NCBI GenBank assembly: GCA_014360395.1
Contig: JACIXM010000051.1
Coordinates: 1 to 14,407 of the forward strand
Direction of reading: 5' to 3'
DNA from: Actinotalea sp.
Lineage (GTDB): Bacteria > Actinomycetota > Actinomycetes > Actinomycetales > Cellulomonadaceae
DNA: 14,407 nucleotides
The position numbers were made by a program, and so were the translations under genes. The notes below the pieces were generated by a model. It saw only the letters and a list, made by a program, of their open reading frames with translations, was not told where the DNA came from and searched no databases. Below, piece after piece: positions 1 through 8,700 of the stretch; within the stretch, counting starts at the first letter, position 1; each line of letters begins with the position of its first letter.

Positions 1-1686
1 CGGGGTGGGGTGCAGGAGCAGGAGGGACCGCGCGACGAGGTCCTCGACGTCGCGCGGCTCCACCTCCAGGACCGCCACCGCGTCCTGGATCGGGACCGGC
101 CCCGCGAGCACCGGCCACCGCTGGAGTGCCTCGCGCTGGCGGTCGTCGAGCAGGCGCTGCGACCAGGCGATGACCGCCCGGAGGGTCCGGTGCCGCTCGC
201 TGCCCCGCCGGTGCGGGCTGCGCAGGTCGGCGGCGTCCGCGCGCAGGGCGTCGGCGAGCTCGCGCAGGCCGGTCGTCATGGTCCGGGCGGCCGCCATCTC
301 GATGGCCAGCGGCAGCCCGTCGAGCTGCTGCACGACGGCGTCGACCGTCGCGAGGTCGCCCTCGTCGACGTGCGCGCCGGCCGCCGCGGCGCGGTCGAGG
401 AAGAGCCGTCGCGCGGCGCCGTCGCCCTCGGTGCCCAGGGGGCGGACCGGGTGCACCCGCTCGGCCGGGACGCCGAGGCGCTCGCGGCTGGTGGCCAGGA
501 GGCGGGCGCGGCCGCCGGCGAGGAGCTCCTCGACCACCTCCGCGACCGCGTCGAGCACGTGCTCGCAGTTGTCGAGGACGACGAGCACGTCCAGGGCGCC
601 GGCGCGGCGCAGCGCGGCGGCGGTGGGGCCGGCGTCGGTGGTGACGCCGAGCGCGCTCACCGTCGAGGCCGCGACCGCGGAGGCGTCGTGCACGGACGCC
701 AGGTCCACCCACCGCACACCGCTGCGGTGGCGCGTCTGGCGGGTGCGCAGGACCTCCAGCGCCAGCCGCGTCTTGCCGACGCCGCCCGGACCGAGGAGCG
801 TCACGAGCCGGGCGTCCTGGAGGAGGTCGTCGAGGGCCCGCAGGTCGGCGTCGCGGCCGACCAGGGGGCTCCAGGTCGACGGCACGGCGGGGGTGCGCTC
901 CGGGTCGGGGTGCCCGTCCGGGCCCGGCGCGGCGTCCGGTGCGCCGGCTCCCGGGGCCTGCGCGTGGTCCGGGGCGGCGAGCGCCTCCGCCTGGGCCGCC
1001 CGCAGCGCCGCGGCCGGGAGCAGGCCCAGCTCGGCGAGCTCGGCGGCCGCCCGGTGGTAGGCGGCCACGCCGTCCGCGGGGCGGCCCGCGGCGACCAGGG
1101 CGCGGATGAGCTCGGCCCACCCGGTCTCGCGGGCCGGCTCGTCGGCGACCAGCGCCTCGGCGACGACGACGGCGTCGTCGGGGCGTCCGGCGTGCACGAG
1201 GGCCGTCGCCAGCCGTTCGCGCGCCTGGAGCCGGCGCGCCTCGAGAGCCCGCGCCTCGGCGCGCACCCCGGGCAGGTCGGCCGCGCCGCCGTACGCGGGC
1301 CCGCGCCAGAGCGCGAGCGCCTCGGTCAGCAGGCGCACGGCCCGCTCGGGATCCTGCTCGGGGACCCGCCGCGCGGCGGCGAGAAGGGCGCCGAACCGAC
1401 CGGCGTCGACCGCCTCGGCGGGGACGTCCAGCGCGTACCCGCCGTCGCGGGCCTCGACGGGGACCCCGAGCTCCCGGCGCAGCCGCGAGACGTGGGTGTG
1501 CAGGGTGTGGTGGGCGCTGGGTGGCGGGCCGTCGGGCCACAAGGCGTCCTCGAGCTCGGCCGGCGGGACGGTGCGGCCGCGGCGGGACACGAGGGCGGCG
1601 AGCAGCGCACGCCGCCGGTGCCCGTCGACCGGCCGTGCCCGGTCCCCGTCGAGGACGACGAGGGGACCGAGCACCAGGAACTCCAT
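1..1686 (-). CDS. AfsR/SARP-type transcriptional regulator with BTAD and NB-ARC ATPase domains (3' end cut by window)
   Basis: Predicted cytoplasmic transcription factor of the AfsR/SARP class, which controls secondary metabolism or other adaptive genes in actinobacteria. The visible 562 codons stay open to the left edge. The start MEFLVLGPL matches the usual opening of the OmpR-like winged-helix domain (about residues 1-92, ending in the recognition-helix stretch HTLHTHVSRLRREL). A helical BTAD domain follows (about 95-245, with ALWRGPAY), then a Pro/Ala/Gly-rich linker and an NB-ARC/STAND-type ATPase. Its Walker A is GPGGVGKT at 299-306 (Lys305) and its Walker B is VLVVLDN with Asp372. Family knowledge: ATP/ADP state gates activation, and many members carry C-terminal TPRs, which would lie outside the window. 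It starts 55 nt after the YbaK-like gene on the same strand, so it may be co-transcribed. No good Shine-Dalgarno is visible; the start rests on family alignment. The target genes cannot be inferred. Confidence 0.9.
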   Translation of the reverse strand, partial: MEFLVLGPLVVLDGDRARPVDGHRRRALLAALVSRRGRTVPPAELEDALWPDGPPPSAHHTLHTHVSRLRRELGVPVEARDGGYALDVPAEAVDAGRFGALLAAARRVPEQDPERAVRLLTEALALWRGPAYGGAADLPGVRAEARALEARRLQARERLATALVHAGRPDDAVVVAEALVADEPARETGWAELIRALVAAGRPADGVAAYHRAAAELAELGLLPAAALRAAQAEALAAPDHAQAPGAGAPDAAPGPDGHPDPERTPAVPSTWSPLVGRDADLRALDDLLQDARLVTLLGPGGVGKTRLALEVLRTRQTRHRSGVRWVDLASVHDASAVAASTVSALGVTTDAGPTAAALRRAGALDVLVVLDNCEHVLDAVAEVVEELLAGGRARLLATSRERLGVPAERVHPVRPLGTEGDGAARRLFLDRAAAAGAHVDEGDLATVDAVVQQLDGLPLAIEMAAARTMTTGLRELADALRADAADLRSPHRRGSERHRTLRAVIAWSQRLLDDRQREALQRWPVLAGPVPIQDAVAVLEVEPRDVEDLVARSLLLLHPTP

Positions 1687-1741
1687 GATCGCAGATCGTG
1701 CCGTGCGAGCTCCGCCGGAGTCCAGGACCGGTGCGGGGGCC

Positions 1742-2290
1742 TCAGCCGATCGCCAGGGCTTCCACCAGCTCCGCGCCGGGCATGGCGGCCAGCAGCTCGC
1801 CCGGCAGCTCGATCTTGGAGTGCCGCACGCCGCTGCCCACGACGACGTCGCCCGCGACGGCGACCCGGGCGTCGACGAGGACCCGCCACCCCGACGGCAG
1901 GCCGATCGGGGTGATGCCGCCGTACTCCATCGCGGACCCCTCGACGGCCCGGTCGGTCGGCAGGAAGGAGGCCTTGCGCACGTCGAGCACCCGCCGGACC
2001 GCGTTGTTGACGTCGGCGCGCGTGGTCGCGAGCACCACGCACGCCGCGACGCGCTCCTCGCCACCGCGGCGGCCGGCGACGACCACGCAGTTCGCCGAGG
2101 CGTCCAGCGGCAGCGCGTAGGCAGCGGTGAGCGCCGCGGTGTCGGCCAGTGCGGGATCGATCTCGGCGACCATGACCTGCTCGGCGACGCGGGGGTCGGC
2201 GGCCGCCCAGGCACGCAGCGCGTCGGCCGTCGCCGGGGCGAGGAGGTCGGGTCGGCCGAGCGCCGGTGACCAGGCCAGGTGTGCCGTCAC
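1742..2290 (-). CDS. YbaK/EbsC-family aminoacyl-tRNA deacylase-like protein
   Basis: A 182-residue single-domain protein of the YbaK/ProX editing superfamily, whose characterised members hydrolyse mischarged Cys-tRNA(Pro) or Ala-tRNA(Pro) in trans in the cytoplasm. Family signatures are the central strand ANCVVVAG (66-73), the stretch TRADVNNAVRR, the glycine motif EYGGITPIGLP, and a C-terminal VGSGVRHSKIELPG. Where E. coli YbaK has the active-site lysine (FKTLLV) this protein has Asn67 (ANCVVV), so the exact reaction or substrate may differ; I recall this substitution as usual in actinobacterial homologues but could not check. The start is GTG at 2288-2290, with a weak GGTGAG upstream that overlaps the stop of the preceding PEBP gene. 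The 7-nt gap suggests translational coupling. Domain assignment is secure; substrate is unknown. Confidence 0.88.
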   Translation of the reverse strand: MTAHLAWSPALGRPDLLAPATADALRAWAAADPRVAEQVMVAEIDPALADTAALTAAYALPLDASANCVVVAGRRGGEERVAACVVLATTRADVNNAVRRVLDVRKASFLPTDRAVEGSAMEYGGITPIGLPSGWRVLVDARVAVAGDVVVGSGVRHSKIELPGELLAAMPGAELVEALAIG

Positions 2291-2297
2291 CGGCCGC

Positions 2298-2828
2298 TCA
2301 CCGGGCGTAGGTCGGGGTCAGGGTCGCGCGGGCGATCGTGTGGAAGACGGCCTGGAAGGCGACGACCGTGGGGGTCGTCGCGGCGTCGACCGGGAGGCGC
2401 TCCACGTCGAGGGCGTGCACGGCGAAGACGTAGCGGTGCGGCTTGTCCCCGGACGGGGGAGCGGCGCCCATGAACCCCGCCTCGCCGCCGTCGTTGCGGG
2501 TCTGGACCGCGCCCGGCGGGAGGTGGTCGCTGCCCGGCGCGCCGGCCCCGGTGGCCAGGGAGGTCGTGCTCACCGGCAGGTTGGCGACCGTCCAGTGCCA
2601 GAAGCCTGCCGGGGTCGGGGCGTCGGGGTCGAAGCAGGAGACGACGAAGCTGCGCGTCGCCTCGGGGAACCCGGACCAGGCCAGGTGCGGGGAGGTGCTG
2701 CCGCCCTCGGCGGTGAAGCGGTGGTCCAGCGGCCGGCCCTCCTGGACGTCGTGGCTGGTCAGGGTGAAGCTCCCGACCTTCGGCAGCAGGGCGTAGGGCT
2801 CGGGGGCGTCGGGCCGGGTCAGGTCCAT
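2298..2828 (-). CDS. PEBP-family protein (YbhB/YbcL, Raf kinase inhibitor-like)
   Basis: A 176-residue phosphatidylethanolamine-binding-protein fold of the bacterial YbhB/YbcL group. The anion-binding pocket residues of the family are visible: FDPDAP (66-71), the [10 protein letters not shown] strand with His79 (76-85), and [14 protein letters not shown] (127-140). The region [10 protein letters not shown] before it matches the usual G-Y/F-x-G-x-x-P-P-x-G segment. No signal peptide or membrane segment is seen, so it is probably cytoplasmic. The biochemical role of bacterial members is poorly defined, and no kinase-related function should be assumed. The ATG at 2826-2828 is chosen because a strong GGAGGA lies 3 nt upstream and because longer in-frame extensions run through the divergent promoter region. 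It is the first gene of a probable minus-strand operon with the YbaK-like gene. Confidence 0.93.
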   Translation of the reverse strand: MDLTRPDAPEPYALLPKVGSFTLTSHDVQEGRPLDHRFTAEGGSTSPHLAWSGFPEATRSFVVSCFDPDAPTPAGFWHWTVANLPVSTTSLATGAGAPGSDHLPPGAVQTRNDGGEAGFMGAAPPSGDKPHRYVFAVHALDVERLPVDAATTPTVVAFQAVFHTIARATLTPTYAR

Positions 2829-2831
2829 GGG

Positions 2832-2837
2832 TCCTCC
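2832..2837 (-). promoter_or_regulatory. Shine-Dalgarno of the PEBP gene
   Basis: Read on the minus strand this is GGAGGA followed by CCC and the ATG. It fixes the PEBP start at 2828 rather than at upstream in-frame codons. Confidence 0.8.
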
Positions 2838-3121
2838 GTGTCGGCGGGCGCCGGGGCGCTCGTGCGGGTCGGTCGGGGTCCTCCCGCGGGGGAGGGCCTC
2901 ACCCCGATCATCATGCCGGTGACCGGGGACACGCACACCCGCTCCGCGCGCTCGACGCGGGCCGCGGCCCGCCGGACGGGGCCTGCGTCGGAGGTGGTCC
3001 CGGGCAGGTGGGGGAGAGCCGCCGACGTGCCGCGAGGGGTGCGGGCGCGGCGGCGGTTCAGGCAGCGGGAACGGCCTGCGGCCGTCCGGGTGAGGCGGCT
3101 CGGGGGACACGCCGGAGCGGT

Positions 3122-3150
3122 TTGACAGCCCGTCGCCGTCGACGTGTACT
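3122..3150 (+). promoter_or_regulatory. Predicted promoter of imuA'-imuB-dnaE2
   Basis: A perfect -35 hexamer TTGACA (3122-3127), a 17-nt spacer and a -10-like TGTACT (3145-3150) predict transcription start near 3157. That gives a leader of about 77 nt before the imuA' ATG. Strong consensus -35 boxes are rare in such GC-rich sequence, and the LexA box lies immediately downstream, so both elements support each other. Confidence 0.72.
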
Positions 3151-3160
3151 GGACGCAGGA

Positions 3161-3176
3161 TCGAACACCTGTTCGA
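3161..3176. promoter_or_regulatory. LexA/SOS box (perfect palindromic arms)
   Basis: The 16-mer TCGAACACCTGTTCGA has perfect 6-bp inverted arms TCGAAC/GTTCGA around ACCT. This matches the actinobacterial/Gram-positive LexA operator known from mycobacteria (TCGAAC-N4-GTTCGA). It sits at about +4 to +20 relative to the predicted start of the mutasome operon, so LexA binding should block initiation or early elongation until RecA-stimulated LexA cleavage. It is about 330 bp from the divergent PEBP gene, so control of that gene is less likely. Confidence 0.93.
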
Positions 3177-3220
3177 CACCGACCGATCGTGGTGCGCGCG
3201 TCGGTCCGTGGCGCAGCACG

Positions 3221-3229
3221 GAGGGGAGG
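3221..3229 (+). promoter_or_regulatory. Shine-Dalgarno of imuA'
   Basis: GAGGGGAGG, 4 nt upstream of the ATG at 3234. It selects this start over the in-frame GTG at 3144, which overlaps the -10 box and lies upstream of the predicted transcription start. Confidence 0.8.
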
Positions 3230-3233
3230 CGAC

Positions 3234-4052
3234 ATGGGTGCGGTGGCCGCCGAGGCGCCCACGCGGGGTCGTGCCGCGGCGGAGCGTGCTGCGCTGGCCC
3301 GCTCGGTCCTGCGCGTCGCCGAGGAGCGGACGGGGGAGCTCTCCGGGCGCCGTCCGGCCCGGACGGAGGTCGAGGAGACGTCCCCGCGCCTCCTGCCCGT
3401 GCCCGCCGGCCTCGGCGCGCTCCTGCCGGACGGCGCCCTGCGTCGCGGCTCGACCGTCGTGGTGGCCGGGTCCACGTCCCTGGCCCTCGGGCTGCTCGGA
3501 GAGGTGTCCCGGTCCGGCGGCTGGGTCGCCCTCGTGGGCCTGCCCGACGCCGGTGTCCTCGCCGCCCACCAGCTCGGTCTCGACCTGGACCGTGTCGCCC
3601 TCGTCCCGGCACCGGGCCCCGAGGCGCCGACCGCCGTGGCGGCCCTGCTGGACGGTGTGGACGTCGTCGTCGTCGGTCCGGCGGTGGCCCTGACGGACGC
3701 CGACCGGCGCCGGCTCGGCGCCCGCGCGCGCGAACGGGCCGCGGTCCTCCTGCCCACCACGGCATGGCCCGGGGCGCACGTCGTGCTCACCGCCGAGCGC
3801 TCGCGGTGGGAGGGGCTGGGCCGGGGCAGCGGCCGGCTGCGCAGCCGGGCTCTCACGGTGCGTCGGCAGGGACGCGGGGCGGCCGGCCGGGCCACGGTGC
3901 TCGACGTCACCGTCCCCGCCCTGCTGCACCCCTGGGCGCCGGCCGACGCCGACGGAAGGTCCCCCGTCGCGGCGACGTCCGCCGTGGACGGGACGCCCGT
4001 CGCGGGCTCCGTCGGCCCGGCCTGGACGCCCGACCGCCGGAGGGCGGGATGA
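3234..4052 (+). CDS. imuA': ImuA', RecA-like accessory protein of the SOS mutasome
   Basis: A 272-residue protein at the head of the LexA-controlled cassette. It retains the outline of a RecA-like core: [26 protein letters not shown] (63-88, shown in parts) aligns with the RecA/ImuA stretch before and over the P-loop, and [11 protein letters not shown] plus [12 protein letters not shown] (94-125) resemble the ImuA nucleotide-fold strands. There is no GxxGxGKT/S, so ATP binding through a classical Walker A is unlikely. Family knowledge: in mycobacteria ImuA' lacks a catalytic ATPase motif, is SOS-induced and binds the ImuB C-terminus to support DnaE2-dependent mutagenesis. The last about 35 residues are low complexity. 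The gene ends in an ATGA overlap with imuB. Sequence similarity in this family is weak, so context carries much of the assignment. Confidence 0.87.
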   Translation: MGAVAAEAPTRGRAAAERAALARSVLRVAEERTGELSGRRPARTEVEETSPRLLPVPAGLGALLPDGALRRGSTVVVAGSTSLALGLLGEVSRSGGWVALVGLPDAGVLAAHQLGLDLDRVALVPAPGPEAPTAVAALLDGVDVVVVGPAVALTDADRRRLGARARERAAVLLPTTAWPGAHVVLTAERSRWEGLGRGSGRLRSRALTVRRQGRGAAGRATVLDVTVPALLHPWAPADADGRSPVAATSAVDGTPVAGSVGPAWTPDRRRAG

Positions 4053-5764
4053 GCACCGCCCCGACCCCACAGGAGCGGGTCGCGGCGGTGTGGGTGCCCG
4101 ACTGGCCGGTGCTGGCGGCCATGACGCTCGCCGAGGTCCCGGCCGACCGTCCCGCCGCCGTCCACGACGGCCGCCGGGTGACGGCGGTGTCGGCGGTCGC
4201 CCGCGCCCAGGGCGTGCGACGGGGGATGCGCCGGCGTCACGCGCAGGAGACCTGCCCGGAGGTCGTGCTGCTCGCGGCGGACCCGGGCCGGGACGTCCGT
4301 CTGCTGGAGCCGGTCGTCGAGGCGGTCGAGGGCGTCGTGGCCGGCGTCGAGGTGGCCCGGCCGGGGCTGCTGCTGCTGCCGGCCGCGGGCGCCGGCCGCT
4401 ACCACGGCTCGGAGGAGGCCCTGGCCGAGCAGCTGGTCGAGGCGGTCGCCCGGGCGGGCTACGAGGCGCAGGTGGGGGTGGCCGACGGTGCGGGCGCCGC
4501 GGTTCTCGCCGCCCGGGCCGGTCGCCTGCTCCCCGCCGGCACGGCCGCCGCGTTCCTCGCCCCGCTCGGGATCGGGGAGCTCGTGCACGTCGCGACCGAG
4601 GAGGAGGTCGTCGCCCGGATCCCCGGCCTCGTGGACCTCCTGGGACGGCTGGGGCTGCGGACCCTCGGGGACCTCGCCCGGCTGCCGGGCGAGGACGTGC
4701 TCGCCCGGTTCGGTGGGCTCGGGGCATGGGCGCACCGGGTCGCCTGCGGTCGGGACGACCGGCCGACGGCGGTCCGCCGGCCCGACCAGGACGTCGTCGT
4801 CGAGGAGGACCTGGACCCGCCGGTCGAGCGGCTGGAGGCCACCGCGTTCGTGGCCCGGCGCCTGGCCGAGGCACTGCACGCGCGCCTGGTCGAGCGCGGC
4901 GCCGGCTGCGGGCGGCTGGAGATCGTGGCGCGCACGGAGGCCGGGCAGGACCTGGTCCGCACGTGGCGGACGGACACGGCGCTGGGCGGGCTGTCCGTCG
5001 CCCGGATGACCGACCGCGTCCGCTGGCAGCTCGAGGGCTGGCTGCACCGCGGGACCACGGGTCGCACGGCGGTCGCGTCGTTGGGGGAGGACCCGGAACC
5101 GGCCGGGCTCGTCCACCTGGCGCTGCGGGCCGAGGAGGTCGTGCCGGTCGGCGCGGAGCAGGGCCGGCTGTGGGGAGACCCCAGCGGTGCGGACCGGCGC
5201 GCGCAGCGGGCGCTGCACCGGGTCCAGGGCCTGCTGGGGGCCGACGCCGTGCTCGGCGTGACCCTCCAGGGTGGGCGTGACCTGCAGGACCAGGTCCACC
5301 TCGTCCCGTGGGGGGAGGAGGTGCCGCCCACGCGCACCGCGGCGGCGCCGTGGCCCGGCCGGCTCCCACCCCCGGCGCCGGCGACGGTGCTGACCGAGCC
5401 GGTGGACGTCGACCTGTGCGCCCCGGACGGGACCCCGGTGCGGGTCAGCGCCCGGCTCGAGCTCAGCGGTGAGCCGGCGACCCTGGGTGTGCCGGAGGCC
5501 GCGGGGGACGCGCGCCGCGGTGCGGCGAGCCACCGTGGTGCGCCAGGCCACCGTGGTGCGGCGAGCCACCGTGGTGCGGCGAGCCAGCGCGTCGTCGTGC
5601 ACCACCGCGTCGTCGCCTGGGCCGGTCCGTGGCCGGTCGTGCAGCGGTGGTGGGGGCCGGGCGCGGAACGGACGGCCTACCTGCAGGTCCTCACCGACGA
5701 CGGGGCGGCGCTCCTGCTCGTCCTGCGGGACGGGGCCTGGCGGCTGGCGGCCCGGTATGACTGA
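4049..5764 (+). CDS. imuB: ImuB, Y-family polymerase-like mutasome scaffold
   Basis: A 571-residue Y-family polymerase homologue that acts as an adaptor rather than a polymerase. The N-terminal [11 protein letters not shown] (14-24) is the ImuB form of the polymerase motif I, with the first catalytic Asp replaced. The second motif, where active enzymes have S-x-D-E, reads [14 protein letters not shown] (107-120), so the Asp-Glu pair is missing. Helix-hairpin-helix-like and little-finger regions follow (about 190-345). QGRLWG at 371-376 resembles the beta-clamp-binding QLPLWG of mycobacterial ImuB. A Pro/Ala/Arg/His-rich linker with a hexapeptide repeat (about 490-514) precedes the C-terminal domain that in mycobacteria contacts ImuA' and DnaE2. 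GGAGGG lies 4 nt before the ATG. The gene overlaps imuA' by 4 nt and dnaE2 by 8 nt. Confidence in function is high from motifs plus context. Confidence 0.93.
   Translation: MSTAPTPQERVAAVWVPDWPVLAAMTLAEVPADRPAAVHDGRRVTAVSAVARAQGVRRGMRRRHAQETCPEVVLLAADPGRDVRLLEPVVEAVEGVVAGVEVARPGLLLLPAAGAGRYHGSEEALAEQLVEAVARAGYEAQVGVADGAGAAVLAARAGRLLPAGTAAAFLAPLGIGELVHVATEEEVVARIPGLVDLLGRLGLRTLGDLARLPGEDVLARFGGLGAWAHRVACGRDDRPTAVRRPDQDVVVEEDLDPPVERLEATAFVARRLAEALHARLVERGAGCGRLEIVARTEAGQDLVRTWRTDTALGGLSVARMTDRVRWQLEGWLHRGTTGRTAVASLGEDPEPAGLVHLALRAEEVVPVGAEQGRLWGDPSGADRRAQRALHRVQGLLGADAVLGVTLQGGRDLQDQVHLVPWGEEVPPTRTAAAPWPGRLPPPAPATVLTEPVDVDLCAPDGTPVRVSARLELSGEPATLGVPEAAGDARRGAASHRGAPGHRGAASHRGAASQRVVVHHRVVAWAGPWPVVQRWWGPGAERTAYLQVLTDDGAALLLVLRDGAWRLAARYD
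5159..5176 (+). other. imuB: Predicted beta-clamp-binding motif in ImuB (QGRLWG)
   Basis: Codons for Gln371-Gly-Arg-Leu-Trp-Gly376. The placement after the little-finger region and the Q-x-x-L-W-G pattern match the clamp-binding peptide known in Mycobacterium tuberculosis ImuB (QLPLWG). It would dock the whole mutasome on the sliding clamp. Assigned by resemblance only. Confidence 0.65.
5519..5590 (+). repeat. imuB: Four-copy 18-bp in-frame tandem repeat in imuB
   Basis: Units at 5519-5536, 5537-5554, 5555-5572 and 5573-5590. The unit is GGTGCGGCGAGCCACCGT; copies 1 and 3 are identical, copy 2 differs at five bases around its middle and copy 4 only at its end. The length is a multiple of three, so each unit encodes about six residues (R-G-A-A-S-H pattern) and gain or loss of units keeps the frame. 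It lies in the low-complexity linker before the ImuB C-terminal domain. Confidence 0.9.
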
Positions 5765-8700
5765 GCCCGCCCGATCCCGGTACGCCGAGCTGCACGCCCA
5801 CTCGGCGTTCAGCTTCCTGGACGGGGCCAGCCAGCCGGAGGAGCTCGCCGCCGAGGCGGCCCGCCTCGGTCTGTCGGCCATGGCCGTCACGGACCACGAC
5901 GGGCTCTACGGCGTCGTACGGTTCGCCCAGGCGGCGCGGGCCGTCGGCGTCCCGACGGTGTTCGGCGCCGAGCTGCACCTGCCCGACCCCGGGGGCGTCC
6001 TGGACCCGCCCACCGGGTCCCCGGACCCGCGGGCCACGCACCTGCTCGTCCTGGCCCGCGGCCCGGACGGGTACCGCGCGCTGTCCCGTGCCATCGCGGA
6101 GGCGCACCTGGCCACCGGGACCAAGGGCGCGGCGGACTACCGGCTCGAGACCCTCGCGGAGGCCGCCGCAGGGCAGTGGCTCGTCCTGACCGGCTGCCGC
6201 AAGGGCGCCGTGCGCCAGGCGCTGGAGGGAGGCCGCCGGGCCGGTCGTCCGGGCGGGCCGGTGTGGGACCTCGCCGCCGCCCGCACCGAGCTGGACCGGC
6301 TGACCGTGCTGTTCGGGCGGGACAACGTCGCGGTGGAGGTCACCGACCACGGCGACCCGTGGGACTCCGAGCGCGCGGACGCCCTCGCCGAGCTCGCCGT
6401 GGGCGCCGGCCTGCCGCTCGTCGCCACCGGCAACGTCCACCACGCTCGCCCCGCCGACGCCGACCTCGCCGCCGCCCTCGCGGCGGTGCGCGCCCGCAGC
6501 AGCCTCGACGACGTCGACGGCTGGCTGCCCGCCGGCGGGCGGCACCTGCGCTCGCCGGCGGAGATGGCCCGGCGGCACCGCCGGTACCCGCACGCCGTCA
6601 CCACCGCCGCGGCGCTCGCGGACGAGTGCGCCTTCGACCTGACCCTCGTCGCCCCCAGCCTCCCGCCGTACCCGGTGCCGCCGGGCCACGACGAGGCGTC
6701 CTGGCTGCGGGAGCTGGTGCGCCGCGGAGCGCTGGACCGCTACGGGCCCCCGGAGGCGGAACGGGTGGCCGGGGCCTGGGCGCAGATCGAGCACGAGCTC
6801 GACGTCATCGAGTCCCTCGGCTTCCCCGGGTACTTCCTCATCGTCCACGACCTCGTCGACTTCTGCCGCAGCCGCGGGATCCTGTGCCAGGGCCGTGGCT
6901 CGGCCGCCAACTCCGCCGTCTGCTACGCGCTCGGGGTGACCGCCGTCGACGCGGTGCGGCACGGGCTGCTGTTCGAGCGCTTCCTGGCCCCCGAGCGGGA
7001 CGGCCCGCCGGACATCGACGTCGACATCGAGTCCATGCGCCGCGAGGAGGTCATCCAGTACGTCTACGAGCGGTTCGGCCGGGCCCACGCCGCGCAGGTC
7101 GCCAACGTCATCTCCTACCGGCCGCGCTCGGCGGTGCGCGACGCCGCCCGGGCGCTGGGGCACGACGTCGGGCAGCAGGACGCCTGGAGCAAGAGCATCG
7201 AGCGGTGGGGCACGCTCAAGGGACCGGAGCCGAGCAGCAGCTGGCACCACCTGCAGAAGGCCCCGACGGTCGCCCCGGGCGGGGCCCCGGCGACCGGGCG
7301 GGCGGCGACGGCCGCGCCGGAGGTGGTCTGGGAGTCCGCTGACACGCACGACGTCGTCCCACGGCACCTCCCGCAGGCCGCGTCCGACCTCGCGGAGATC
7401 CCCGCGGCCGTCATCGACCTGGCCGACCGGTTCCTGCGGCTGCCGCGCCACCTGGGCATCCACTCCGGCGGCATGGTGATGTGCGACCGGCCGGTCATCG
7501 AGGTGTGCCCGGTGGAGTGGGCCCGGATGCCCGGGCGCACGGTGCTGCAGTGGGACAAGGACGACTGCGCCGACGCCGGCCTGGTGAAGTTCGACCTGCT
7601 CGGGCTCGGGATGCTCTCCGCGCTGCGGATCGCCTTCGAGCTCGTCGCCGAGCACGAGGGTGTGCAGCTCGGCCTGCACTCCCTGCCCCAGGAGGACCCG
7701 GCGGTCTACGACCTGCTGTGCGCGGCGGACACGGTCGGCGTCTTCCAGGTCGAGTCCCGCGCGCAGATGGCGACGCTGCCACGCCTGCAGCCGCGGTGCT
7801 TCTACGACATCGTCGTGGAGGTCGCGCTCATCCGGCCCGGTCCCATCCAGGGCGGGTCGGTCCACCCGTACATCAACCGCGTCCGGGGGCGGGAGCCCGT
7901 GACCTACCTGCACCCGTTGCTGGAGAGCTCCCTCGGCAAGACCCAGGGGGTGCCGCTGTTCCAGGAGCAGCTCATGCAGATGGCCATCGACGTCGCCGGG
8001 TTCACCGGGGCGGAGGCGGACCAGCTGCGCCGGGCGATGGGGTCCAAGCGCTCCACCGAGCGGATGGAGGCGCTGCGGGGACGCCTGCTGGCCGGCATGA
8101 CGGAGCGGGGCATCCCCCCGGACGTGCAGGAGAAGATCTACGACAAGCTCAAGGCCTTCGCGGACTTCGGCTTCCCCGAGTCCCACGCCTTCTCCTTCGC
8201 CTACCTCGTCTACGCGAGCTCGTGGCTCAAGGTGCACCACCCGGCGGCCTTCTACGCCGGCCTGCTCGCGGCCCAGCCCATGGGCTTCTACTCCCCGCAG
8301 TCCCTCGTCGCCGACGCGCGGCACCACGGGGTCACGGTGCTGCGCCCGGACGTGCAGCGCTCCGGCGTCCAGGCGGTCCTGGAACGGCTCGTCGACGACG
8401 GCGGTGCCGCAGACCGGCCACGTCCGGCAGCGCCGTCAGTGCCGCTGGTGCCCGCGCCCCCGTCCACGCCCCCGGTGCCGGACCTCCGGCTCGCGGTCCG
8501 GCTGGGTCTGGCGTCGGTGCGGGGGGTGGGGGAGGACCTGGCGACGACGCTGGTGCAGGAGCGCACCGACCACGGCCCGTTCGCCGGCCTGCGCGACCTG
8601 GTCCGGCGGGTCCGGCTGAGCACCGCTCAGCTCGAGGCGCTCGCGACGGCCGGGGCGCTCGAGGGCCTCGGGGTCACCCGCCGGGAGGGCCTGTGGGCCG

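Larger units (their letters stand above)
2829..3233. other. Divergent intergenic control region between the PEBP gene and imuA'
   Basis: About 405 bp without a convincing gene. The right part (3122-3233) holds the imuA' promoter, the LexA box and the imuA' ribosome binding site, annotated separately. The left part must hold the promoter of the PEBP operon. The best candidate I can see is a weak minus-strand -10-like CATGAT around 2910, with no matching -35, so I do not call it. A short inverted repeat, CCTCCC/GGGAGG, lies near 2880-2895. Short open frames here read as arginine- and proline-rich high-GC noise. Confidence 0.6.

Noticed and set aside
10..1914. Plus-strand 634-codon frame opposite the regulator
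   Set aside because: Low-complexity Gly/Arg/Ala composition, no recognisable domain, and the opposite strand encodes clear Walker A and B motifs.
3144..3233. Upstream GTG start for imuA' adding 30 residues
   Set aside because: It overlaps the -10 box and precedes the predicted transcription start; the ATG at 3234 has a strong Shine-Dalgarno.
5519..5590. Short repeats as a CRISPR array
   Set aside because: Units are contiguous 18-mers without spacers, in frame inside imuB, and encode a repetitive linker.
2298..5890. Minus-strand frames of about 1000 codons opposite imuA', imuB and the start of dnaE2
   Set aside because: They are Arg/Pro/Gly-rich products of the high-GC antisense frames. Only the last 176 codons of one of them, the PEBP gene, show a real family and a ribosome binding site.
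5691..8327. Minus-strand 878-codon frame opposite dnaE2
   Set aside because: Composition is typical of an antisense shadow and dnaE2 is unambiguous on the plus strand.
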